Part shown: one piece after another, positions 34,746-41,990 of the stretch | How positions within the stretch are numbered: the first letter of the stretch is position 1 | Layout: each line of letters begins with the position of its first letter | Source of the DNA: Agrobacterium tumefaciens_K | GTDB lineage: Bacteria; Pseudomonadota; Alphaproteobacteria; Rhizobiales; Rhizobiaceae | Length of the DNA stretch: 64,000 nucleotides | Direction of reading: 5' to 3' | NCBI RefSeq assembly: GCF_031801495.1 | Contig: NZ_JAOEGC010000001.1 | Span: 62,001-126,000, forward strand | Notes under the pieces: model-generated | Database searches by the model: none | What the model was told of the DNA's origin: nothing | What the model saw: only the letters and a program-made list of their open reading frames with translations | Position numbers and translations under genes: made by a program

Positions 34746-35080
34746 AATGAGCAGCCGCCTGTGGCAGTGATCAATCTCGCGGATCAGGTCGGTATCGATG
34801 GGCCAGACGCGCTGTCATTGGCTACGCTCGGCGCCAGAAGCGCCGCGTGCGTCGAACCTCGTAAGGCTGACCGAGCGGATAGCCTTTCTACGACGGTGGG
34901 AGATCGATCCCAAGTTTTGGCCCTGGCGACCGAGCCGCAAAGCGCGGCGACATCAATTTGCATTACGGGAGCGAATGCTCACACACAGCCGCTACGCAAC
35001 ATGTAACATATTTCATAATTTGTATTGTGTAACAATCTGGACTGTGACACCTTGCTGTACACGACACCAGGGAGATCTTC

Positions 35081-36094
35081 ATGACCCAGCTTCCTTCACA
35101 GAAGGCACCCCGCCTTGCCTTCGTTACCGGGGGATCCGGTTTCGTGGGTAAACATCTTGTTCGACGCCTGCTGAACGATGGCTGGCGCGTCCGCGCGCTT
35201 GGTCGCAGCGTCGGGGCGCGGGCGAGCGTTAAGGCTCTCGGCGCCGAACCGGTTGAGGGCGACCTTTTGGACCGCGCCCGGTTGGCCCGTGCGATGGAGG
35301 GGGTCGATGTCGTTTTCCACGTCGCGGCGCATTTCAAGCTCTGGGGCCCGATGCCCCTGTTCCACCAGATCAACGTCGAGGGCACGCGCAACGTCGTGGA
35401 GGCAGCGGAGCGGGCCGGGGTGCGCCGCGTCGTCTATGTCAGCGCCGCCGCTGTCGTCATGGGCCGCGCCGAACCGCTGCATGGCGTGACCGAAGATATG
35501 CCCTTGCACAAGATGCCGTTTGCTCCCTATGCGACATCCAAGGCCGAAGCGGAGGAGGTATTACTGGCGGCAAATGGCCGCCACGCCGGTTTCTCCACAG
35601 TAGCCATCCGGCCTCCATTCATATGGGGTCCTGACATGCCGGCTCTCGATCACATGGTCGAGATCGTTCGCTCCGAGCAATTTCAATGGGTTGATGGCGG
35701 CGAGCAGGCACTCTCCTCCTGCCATGTCAGTAACCTGTGCCACGCACTGATCCTGGCCGCCGACCGCGGGTCAGGCGGGGAGGCCTTCTTTGTGAGCGAC
35801 GGCGAAGACACGACACTGAAGTCCTTCCTGACACGACTCCTGGGCAGCCGCGGCGTAACGCCCAAGGATCGCTCCGTATCGTTCGGTGTTGCCTGGATGA
35901 TGGCAGGTTTGATGGGTGTAGTCTGGCGGACCCTCCGCCGCGAGGGCGAGCCGCCGATCACCCAGCAGATGCTACGACTGATCGGCAAGGATTTCACCGT
36001 CGACATAAGCCGCGCGCGCAATCAACTCGGCTACGATCCGATCATCTCCCCGACTGATGGCATGTGTCAGATGCAGGTGAAAGACCTTCGCTGA
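35081..36094 (+). CDS. NAD-dependent epimerase/dehydratase (extended SDR, 3-beta-HSD-like)
   Basis: A 337-residue extended SDR. The NAD loop is FVTGGSGFVGKHLVRRLL, the active-site Tyr-x3-Lys is in PFAPYATSKAEAEEV, and the substrate region has RPPFIWGPDMPALDHMV. The family covers 3-beta-hydroxysteroid dehydrogenases, dihydroflavonol reductases and sugar epimerases; sequence style is nearest the 3-beta-HSD/flavonol group. GGGAGATCTTC precedes the ATG. It stands alone between gene-poor stretches, so context does not narrow the substrate. Confidence 0.87.
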   Translation: MTQLPSQKAPRLAFVTGGSGFVGKHLVRRLLNDGWRVRALGRSVGARASVKALGAEPVEGDLLDRARLARAMEGVDVVFHVAAHFKLWGPMPLFHQINVEGTRNVVEAAERAGVRRVVYVSAAAVVMGRAEPLHGVTEDMPLHKMPFAPYATSKAEAEEVLLAANGRHAGFSTVAIRPPFIWGPDMPALDHMVEIVRSEQFQWVDGGEQALSSCHVSNLCHALILAADRGSGGEAFFVSDGEDTTLKSFLTRLLGSRGVTPKDRSVSFGVAWMMAGLMGVVWRTLRREGEPPITQQMLRLIGKDFTVDISRARNQLGYDPIISPTDGMCQMQVKDLR

Positions 36095-36517
36095 AATCGG
36101 CGCGCAGCCCTTTCACGAGACAGACGCTGCTTCGCCTATCTCCATATTTTCGACCTCTCGGAACATCCGTTCCCGGATCGGCAATGGCCCCAAACCTTGC
36201 TGCACAAGTGTTTGGGCCGAAATGCGTACAGGCATTGCACCGCCTCGCAGCATGGACGACTGACAATCAGGCGCTATGGACTTGAGCCGCACGGCCAGAA
36301 TGATCGATGGCAGTAAGCCTCTCGCCGAGCGATACGGGCATTCGCGACGATCAAGACCTTTCGCTCGATGTCCGAGCGGAATGCGCCACGGGGCCTCCCT
36401 ACGCCTGCGCGAGGCCCAGGGTCATCCAGCAAGAAGTTCCGGAAGGCCTGTCGGCTTCGCACTACCGAAATGCGGGCATGTAGGGAGGGATAAGAAGCGA
36501 CACCCTAGGTGGAGACT
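36095..36517. other. Gene-poor stretch, nothing recognised
   Basis: About 420 bp between the epimerase gene and a convergent SDR gene. Frames on both strands are short and carry no family signature. Confidence 0.4.
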
Positions 36518-37261
36518 TCAAACTGCTACGAATCCGCCATCCACCATCAACTCCTCACCTCCAACGAAGCTGCTTTCGCTTGACGCCAGAAACAGCACGG
36601 TTTTGGCGACCTCGTCAGTATCTGCGAGCCTGCCGAAAGGAATCGCCTTCTTCATCCATTCCTCGGCGCCATCATTGTCTTGAAGGTACGTCGCCATGGC
36701 CGGCGTCAGGACCATTCCCGGCGACACAACATTGACGCGAATGCCTCGGCTTTTCAGGTCGACCGTCCAGGTTCGTGCAAAAGAACGGATGGCTGCTTTC
36801 GTCGCGCTATATATGGAGAGGTTGGCAAAGCCCTTGCTTCCGGCGCCTGAGCCTGTCAACACGACCGAACCGCCAGCGGACATCAGCGGCAATGCTTTTT
36901 GCACCGTGAAGACCGTTCCTTTGACGTTGATGTTGAATAGGCGGTCGAAGTGATCTGCTTCGATCCCCCCGATCGGCGCGGACTCAGACACGCCGGCGTT
37001 GGCAAACACCACGTCCACGCGGTTGTGATCTTGTCGTATCCGGGCGTAGAGCCGATCGACCGCAACGGGATCACTGACATCGCCCTGAACGCCCACGACG
37101 CCGTTCCCAATCTCCTTGAGTGCTTCATCCAGCCGCTCCTGGCGACGCCCGGTGATGTACACAAAGGCACCCTCCGCGGCAAAAGACTTGGCTGTCTCCA
37201 AGCCGATACCCTCCGTTCCGCCGGTGATGACCACCACCTTGTCCCTGAACCGTTCTGCCAT
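36518..37261 (-). CDS. Classical short-chain dehydrogenase/reductase
   Basis: A 247-residue classical SDR. The cofactor loop is VVITGGTEGIGLETAKSFAA, the NAG motif is VVFANAGVSE, and the catalytic Ser and Tyr-x3-Lys are VVLTGSGAGS and YSATKAAIRSFA. It ends VGGEELMVDGGFVAV. It is divergent from a TetR gene, with a perfect 25-bp operator-like palindrome between the starts. Such pairs are common in rhizobia, the SDR being induced by the carbonyl compound it reduces; the substrate here is unknown. Confidence 0.9.
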   Translation of the reverse strand: MAERFRDKVVVITGGTEGIGLETAKSFAAEGAFVYITGRRQERLDEALKEIGNGVVGVQGDVSDPVAVDRLYARIRQDHNRVDVVFANAGVSESAPIGGIEADHFDRLFNINVKGTVFTVQKALPLMSAGGSVVLTGSGAGSKGFANLSIYSATKAAIRSFARTWTVDLKSRGIRVNVVSPGMVLTPAMATYLQDNDGAEEWMKKAIPFGRLADTDEVAKTVLFLASSESSFVGGEELMVDGGFVAV

Positions 37262-37280
37262 GATGAAAGTGCCTTTCCGT

Positions 37281-37305
37281 TAAAGTGGAGAATTGCTCCA
37301 CTTTA
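37281..37305. promoter_or_regulatory. Candidate TetR operator (10-bp arms)
   Basis: TAAAGTGGAG and its exact complement CTCCACTTTA are separated by AATTG. The site lies 20 bp upstream of the SDR gene and 47 bp upstream of the divergent tetR gene. Arm length and placement fit a TetR dimer site controlling both genes. Confidence 0.7.
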
Positions 37306-37351
37306 CATATGGAGATATCCTCCGCTTAGCAAGTCGTAGCGAGGTGCTTTT

Positions 37352-37906
37352 TTGTCGGATCAGATTCCATTACGGTCAGATGCGCAGCGTAATCGCGAGC
37401 GCATTCTGGCTGCCGCCGAGGACGTGTTTCTCGAGAGAGGTGCGAACGTCACGCTGGATGACATTGCAAAGCGCGCAGGCGTTGGGATCGGAACTCTTTA
37501 TCGTCGCTTCCCGACACGAGAAGCGCTTTTGGCCGCCACTTACAGTGCTCGGTTTATCGCTTTCGCTGCATCCAGTCGCGAGACAGACACCGGAATGGAT
37601 CCACTCGGTGCACTGCGCCGCTATCTTGAACAACTTGTTGGGTATACGAACCTATATCGTGGCCTCGCGGCATTGCTTGGCACGGTTCTTCAGGTCGGGA
37701 CGCCTGGCTGTGTCGCTACCAGCGCGGAAGGCCATAGGCTTTTGACCAATGCGAAAGCGGCCGACGTGATCAGAGCTGACATCACATTCAATGACATCGT
37801 GTGCGTGGCAATGGCTATCTCGCTGGCAACAGAGCAAGAGGCCTTACCAAACGCTCGTATAGCTCATCTTGTCGACATATTTTTAAACGGGATCGCTTCA
37901 CGTTAA
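37352..37906 (+). CDS. TetR/AcrR family transcriptional regulator
   Basis: A 184-residue TetR protein. Its HTH reads RERILAAAEDVFLERGANVT, then LDDIAKRAGVGIGTLYRRFP. The start is TTG at 37352, preceded by GAGG; no ATG lies near the domain start. It probably represses itself and the divergent SDR through the palindrome at 37281. Confidence 0.88.
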   Translation: MSDQIPLRSDAQRNRERILAAAEDVFLERGANVTLDDIAKRAGVGIGTLYRRFPTREALLAATYSARFIAFAASSRETDTGMDPLGALRRYLEQLVGYTNLYRGLAALLGTVLQVGTPGCVATSAEGHRLLTNAKAADVIRADITFNDIVCVAMAISLATEQEALPNARIAHLVDIFLNGIASR

Positions 37907-38069
37907 ATTTGCCTATGACGGCCTCCCGGAAACGACCGTCTTCGCGGCCGGAGTGAAGGCGCGAAGCGCGCTATGGCGAGACCCGCCTCAGCCTTGAAGG
38001 GATGTGAACTTTTGACACCTGGATGCGCATTGCCGGTTGTAACGGTTTCAGTCGCTTCAATGAAGCCAC

Positions 38070-38804
38070 ATGAAGCGATCGCAACCAGAGGGAATGTANN
38101 NNNNNNNNNNNNNNNNNNNNNNNNNNNNNNNNNNNNNNNNNNNNNNNNNNNNNNNNNNNNNNNNNNNNNNNNNNNNNNNNNNNNNNNNNNNNNNNNNNCA
38201 TCTCTGTTTCATCGAGAGCGGTCTCGCGTCCACGGTCATTCATGACGATAGCGGCAAAAGCATCGAAACCGCACTCGTCGGCCGGGAGAGTATTACCGGC
38301 TGGCCCGCTCTTTTGGGTGCGGAAACCGCACCGGATGAAACCATCATGTGTGTTGGCGGGCGTGGCTTTCTGATCCCCGCCGTCGAACTGCGACACGAAA
38401 TGGAGAACGATGCGCGGCTGCGGGCGCTCCTACTGGGCTACGTCAATATTTGCCTGCTTCAGATCGGCCAGCTTGCTCTGGCAAACGGCCAGTACAGCCT
38501 GCGCGAACGGCTCGCGCGCTGGCTGCTGATGTGCCATGATCGGCTCGATACCGATGATCTGCCGATCACCCATGAGTTTCTTTCCACCGTTCTTGGTGTG
38601 CGCCGCCCTGGCATCACCAACGAACTTCACATTCTTGAAGGAATCCATGCAATCCGAGCCAGCCGCGGAAACGTCCGGATCGTCAATCGCAGCATATTGC
38701 AAGACCTCGCCGACACAACGTACGGCATCCCGGAAAATGAATATGAAAAACTGGTCGCCCGCATCCGGAAGGATGTTGCAACGCCATCAGTCACGTCCAT
38801 CTAG
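38070..38804 (+). CDS. Crp/Fnr family transcriptional regulator, interrupted by the assembly gap
   Basis: The C-terminal 200 residues are clear: the cyclic-nucleotide-binding-like beta roll (CFIESGLASTVIHDDSG), a long dimer helix, and an HTH with LPITHEFLSTVLGVRRPGIT. The N-terminal 40 or so residues fall in the N-run at 38099-38198. Before the gap an in-frame MKRSQPEGM resembles the usual start of such proteins, so the gene probably does span the gap at close to its drawn size. The family is of the ligand-poor Crp/Fnr type seen widely in rhizobia; no Fe-S cysteines are visible. Target genes are unknown. Confidence 0.75.
   Translation: MKRSQPEGMXXXXXXXXXXXXXXXXXXXXXXXXXXXXXXXXXXHLCFIESGLASTVIHDDSGKSIETALVGRESITGWPALLGAETAPDETIMCVGGRGFLIPAVELRHEMENDARLRALLLGYVNICLLQIGQLALANGQYSLRERLARWLLMCHDRLDTDDLPITHEFLSTVLGVRRPGITNELHILEGIHAIRASRGNVRIVNRSILQDLADTTYGIPENEYEKLVARIRKDVATPSVTSI
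38099..38198. other. Scaffold gap (100 N)
   Basis: Exactly 100 undetermined bases, the conventional placeholder for a gap of unknown size. The flanking sequence fits one Crp/Fnr gene, which supports but does not prove the join. Confidence 0.95.
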
Positions 38805-38894
38805 CGTGTCGGGGAAGCGGTAAACTCTCAGTGCTTCTTCATGTCTGTTCCTGAGATGATGCCAGGATGTCGTGCCCTTGCAGGATTGCCTCAG

Positions 38895-39479
38895 TTATCT
38901 CGGCCATCCCGCCAGGGCCTGCTGTACGACCTTGCGAAGTAACTCCGGATCCGCTCCCGCCTTCGCCTGAACGGCAATCCCATGGGCAATGGTGAGGACG
39001 AATGTTGCAAGCGCGTCAGGGTCAGCCGTTTTTGGCAAGTCTCCCTCCGATCTGGCACGTTCGAACCGCTCGCGAAAACGCCTCTGCCCTTCGGCGCGGA
39101 ATTCAATCAATGCTCTGCGGACTGGCTCCGCATCTTCCGATCCGGCCAAAACGCCGTTGACCCCCAGGCAGCCTGTGTGTTCGGAATAGCGGGTGTTGAG
39201 ATCTACCGTTTCGTGCAGGAAATGCACAGCCGCTTCGCGGGCAGTGGGAAGGCCAAGCGCAACAGGGATATGGCCCATATATCGTTGTGAATAGAGTTCC
39301 AGGGCCTTTCGAAACATGCTCTCCTTGTTTCCAAAGGCTGAATAGAGTGCTGGACGCTCAACGCCCGCAGCTTCAACGAGGTCGGAGTATGATGCGCCCT
39401 CATAGCCCTTGCGCCAGAAGACACAAAGTACTCCCTCCAGCACTTTGTCGATATCGAATTCCCGATGGCGGCCCAACAA
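38895..39479 (-). CDS. TetR/AcrR family transcriptional regulator
   Basis: A 194-residue TetR protein with an HTH reading DKVLEGVLCVFWRKGYEGAS, then DLVEAAGVERPALYSAFGNK. The start is TTG at 39479, five bases after AGGAG. It is divergent from an SDR gene. Between the two lies a perfect 45-bp palindrome, almost certainly the binding region of this protein. Regulators of this branch often sense electrophiles or quinones. Confidence 0.88.
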   Translation of the reverse strand: MLGRHREFDIDKVLEGVLCVFWRKGYEGASYSDLVEAAGVERPALYSAFGNKESMFRKALELYSQRYMGHIPVALGLPTAREAAVHFLHETVDLNTRYSEHTGCLGVNGVLAGSEDAEPVRRALIEFRAEGQRRFRERFERARSEGDLPKTADPDALATFVLTIAHGIAVQAKAGADPELLRKVVQQALAGWPR

Positions 39480-39532
39480 TCATCTCCTTTTGAATTCTAA
39501 CGGGATTATTAAATCACTTGACAGTAGCGGTC

Positions 39533-39577
39533 CACAATCAATAACGATCATTATCGTAATGATCGTTATTGATTGTG
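39533..39577. promoter_or_regulatory. Perfect 45-bp palindromic operator
   Basis: A 21-nt arm beginning CACAATCAATAACGATC at 39533-39553 and its exact complement at 39557-39577 surround the centre TCG. Within it, CGATCATTA and TAATGATCG form an inner dyad, so it may hold two overlapping TetR-dimer sites. It covers the promoter space between the divergent tetR and SDR genes. Confidence 0.8.
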
Positions 39578-39616
39578 CCCGCCAGTAGCGGAATAAGCCA
39601 GACAAGGAAACACTTG

Positions 39617-40378
39617 ATGTCGAAAGCACTGATTGGAAGAGTAGCGCTTGTAACAGGAGGATCACGCGGGTTGGGGGCAGCGACTGCTGAGGCCTTGGCG
39701 GACAACGGCGCAGACGTTGCCATCACCTACCTAGCATCTGCCGATAAGGCACACGCAGTCGTGGAGAGACTTCATGCCAAGGGTGTGAGGGCCATCGCGA
39801 TCCAGAGCGATCAGGCAGATATGTCCGCAGCACAACCGCTGATCGACAAGGTCGTCGGGCACTTCGGAAAGTTGGATATCCTCGTCAACAATGCAGCTGT
39901 CGTCGCCAAGGGTCAAAAGGTTGACGATCCCCAACTCGACGCAGCCGCGCTGGATCGCCAGTGGCAGATCAACGTTATGGGTACGGTAGCAACCACCCGA
40001 GCCGCGGCCCGGCAGCTTTCTGATGGCGGCCGGATCATCTTCATAGGTTCGCTCAATGGCACCATCGCATTGATACCCGGCGTCGCTGACTATTCTGGAA
40101 CCAAGGCTGCGATCAACGGCTACGCCCGGGGCGTAGCTCGAGATCTCGGTTCGCGCAACATCACCGTGAATGTCATCCAACCGGGCGCAATGCCGACCGA
40201 TATGATGGTAGAAGCGTTGGGAAGCACGACTGCACCCGACGCTTTCCTCGACATGCACGCGATCCGGCGAATTGCCACGCTGGAAGAAGTATCCGAGATG
40301 GTTTGCTTTCTTGCCGGTCCTCATGCCGGTTACATCACGGGCAGTATGATCGACATGGCGGGCGGACTTTCTAGCTGA
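39617..40378 (+). CDS. Classical short-chain dehydrogenase/reductase
   Basis: A 253-residue SDR. The cofactor loop is ALVTGGSRGLGAATAEAL, then LVNNAAVVA, the catalytic Ser is in IIFIGSLNGT and the Tyr-x3-Lys is DYSGTKAAINGYA. It ends ITGSMIDMAGGLSS. It resembles 3-oxoacyl reductases of the FabG type but is regulated locally by the divergent TetR protein. AAGGAAA precedes the ATG at 39617; the longer frame from 39569 overlaps the operator and is rejected. Confidence 0.9.
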   Translation: MSKALIGRVALVTGGSRGLGAATAEALADNGADVAITYLASADKAHAVVERLHAKGVRAIAIQSDQADMSAAQPLIDKVVGHFGKLDILVNNAAVVAKGQKVDDPQLDAAALDRQWQINVMGTVATTRAAARQLSDGGRIIFIGSLNGTIALIPGVADYSGTKAAINGYARGVARDLGSRNITVNVIQPGAMPTDMMVEALGSTTAPDAFLDMHAIRRIATLEEVSEMVCFLAGPHAGYITGSMIDMAGGLSS

Positions 40379-40399
40379 GGTATGGGCAATACGGCGTCG

Positions 40400-40810
40400 T
40401 TCCAAAGCCTGCGGCCGCTCTGGGACGGTTGCTGTAGAGAAGGCCGGCCGCGTCTGCCCGCCTACGACGACATGCTCGATCAACTCGAGGAGCGCCGAGC
40501 CGGGCTCGAGAGCCGTCTGAAGCAAGCACCAAAGGAGGAGAATTTCGGGGAGAAGACGAGGAAGCTGAAGGCAAAAGGTCGTGATCGGCAAGCCGCCGGG
40601 GCACCAGCTGGCATGCCTCGGGGTCCCCGGCCGGATCGCCTCGATCCTGGCTGCGATGCAAGCGGCAACGATCCTGGAGAAACAGTTCGAGGCGCTGAAG
40701 CAGCACGACTACCTGGAGCGGCTTCGCGCCGGTTAACTTGACACTGCGCAGGAACGCCAAAAGCTCCTCGACGCGTATGCGGAGGAGCTTTCAGTTAAAG
40801 TCTTGATGGT
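40400..40810 (+). pseudogene. Recombinase-like gene remnant
   Basis: Two plus-strand pieces, separated by a frameshift, look like the coiled, charged C-terminal part of a large serine recombinase: YDDMLDQLEERRAGLESRLK, then GVPGRIASILAAMQAATILE with KQFEALKQHDYLERLRAG, a stop, and DTAQERQKLLDAYAEELS. The family call is tentative. It ends directly before the tRNA-3'-end-like sequence at 40818, as an integrase beside its attachment site would. The 40831-41140 stretch after it shows no gene. Confidence 0.4.
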
Positions 40811-40817
40811 CTTGATC

Positions 40818-40830
40818 TGGTTGCGGGGGC
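40818..40830 (-). other. 13-nt match to initiator-tRNA 3' end (possible attachment site)
   Basis: On the minus strand the sequence GCCCCCGCAACCA equals the 3' terminus, including CCA, typical of bacterial tRNA-fMet. The rest of the tRNA is absent. Such short 3'-end copies mark the far end of elements integrated at tRNA genes. The match is short, so chance cannot be excluded. Confidence 0.35.
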
Positions 40831-41140
40831 CTGACTGCACGGAGACTTGTAAATTCTCCGCCTCAATCCGGCTTTACTGCAACAAATTCCGCTTGGCGTC
40901 AGAAGCCTCTCTTGCCTACTCATTTTTGGAGTATCTCGTTTGGGGCCGATTGCGGACCGGTAGCTTTGTGCCGAAACCATTGGAAAGCAGCCATGCCTAG
41001 CCTCCTCGCGGAAGCTGTGAATAGCATTCAGACATCAAAATAAACGGGTGGCTGTTCTCCAAACTGGCCACTCGACTGACGCTATCTAGCGGGGAATCCG
41101 TTCGCGACTTCAGCAGTTGTACGGGACATCCGAGCGGTGC

Positions 41141-41168
41141 TATTCCTTAAAAGGAATATCTAGGAATA
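41141..41168. promoter_or_regulatory. Candidate autoregulatory operator of the XRE-ASCH/PIN-GNAT operon
   Basis: A perfect palindrome TATTCCTT-AA-AAGGAATA at 41141-41158 is followed at once by a third half-site AGGAATA (41162-41168). It lies 38 bp upstream of the XRE-ASCH start codon, the place where an XRE antitoxin-like protein would bind to repress its own operon. Confidence 0.6.
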
Positions 41169-41195
41169 TGATTCGGAGAGCAATGGTGTCGAAGA

Positions 41196-41990
41196 ATGCC
41201 GGTTAAGCGCGAATTTGTTGACGCCGTCCGGGTTGGCGATGGCGATGCGGGACGCGTAGTGGGTCAATCTCTCAGGGCGTTGAGGCAGGCTGCGGGCTTT
41301 ACCCAACTTGAGATGGCCAAGCGTTTGGGCGTCGGCCAAGCGGCGATCTCAAAGATCGAACAACGAGGCGATGTCCAGATCTCCTCGTTGCAGCGCTATG
41401 TCGAGGCTCTCGGTGCCGGCTTGCGCATCGATGCAGCATTTCCAGTTTATTCGGAGTTCGGAGTGCGGATCCAGGCCGAGTTTGGCGGAGCCGTTGCCGA
41501 CGACGATCAGTATGTCCTTCCGATTTTTGGCGATCGCGACGATGCCCGCCCTGCAAAACGGGACATCGTTATCAGCATAAAGCCGAACTATTCGGGCAAG
41601 ATATTTGATGGCGTTAAGACCATCGAGCTGAGAAGGCGTTTCCCGCTGTCGGTAGCTCCCGGCGCTACTGCCTATATTTATTCTACGTCGCCAGAGATGG
41701 CTTTGGTGGGCGCTATTAAAATTGAGAATGTTGAACGCCTTGAACTCTCTGTCCTTTGGAAAAAGCACGGCCGATCTGCATCGATCAAGAAAGCCGATTT
41801 TGACGAATACTTTAGTGGCCTGGAGGAAGGCTTTGCACTAAAACTGTCGACGCCGCGCCGATTTGCGAGGCCGTTGACCTTGCATGAATTGAAGGAGCGA
41901 TTTGGATTTAAGGCTCCGCAGTCTTTCCTTTACGCGAAGCCCGACCTTCAAAAGGCGCTCCTGAATGAGCACACAAACATACCTGATTGA
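41196..41990 (+). CDS. XRE-family HTH regulator with C-terminal ASCH domain
   Basis: A 264-residue two-domain protein. Residues about 22-78 form a Cro/CI-type HTH (LRALRQAAGFTQLEMAKRLG, then VGQAAISKIEQRGDVQISSL). Residues about 122-245 form an ASCH (PUA-like, nucleic-acid-binding) domain with ISIKPNYSGKIFDGVKTIEL and a closing APQSFLYA. It is the first gene of a plus-strand operon and overlaps the PIN-GNAT gene by 26 bp. By analogy with toxin-antitoxin operons it should bind the upstream palindrome and act as antitoxin or sensor. The ASCH domain may recognise RNA or a nucleotide ligand. GAAGA precedes the ATG. Confidence 0.85.
   Translation: MPVKREFVDAVRVGDGDAGRVVGQSLRALRQAAGFTQLEMAKRLGVGQAAISKIEQRGDVQISSLQRYVEALGAGLRIDAAFPVYSEFGVRIQAEFGGAVADDDQYVLPIFGDRDDARPAKRDIVISIKPNYSGKIFDGVKTIELRRRFPLSVAPGATAYIYSTSPEMALVGAIKIENVERLELSVLWKKHGRSASIKKADFDEYFSGLEEGFALKLSTPRRFARPLTLHELKERFGFKAPQSFLYAKPDLQKALLNEHTNIPD

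Noticed and set aside
40818..40900. Possible tRNA gene at the fMet-like 13-mer
   Set aside because: No acceptor, D, anticodon or T arm can be drawn; only the 3' end matches, so it is at most an attachment-site copy.
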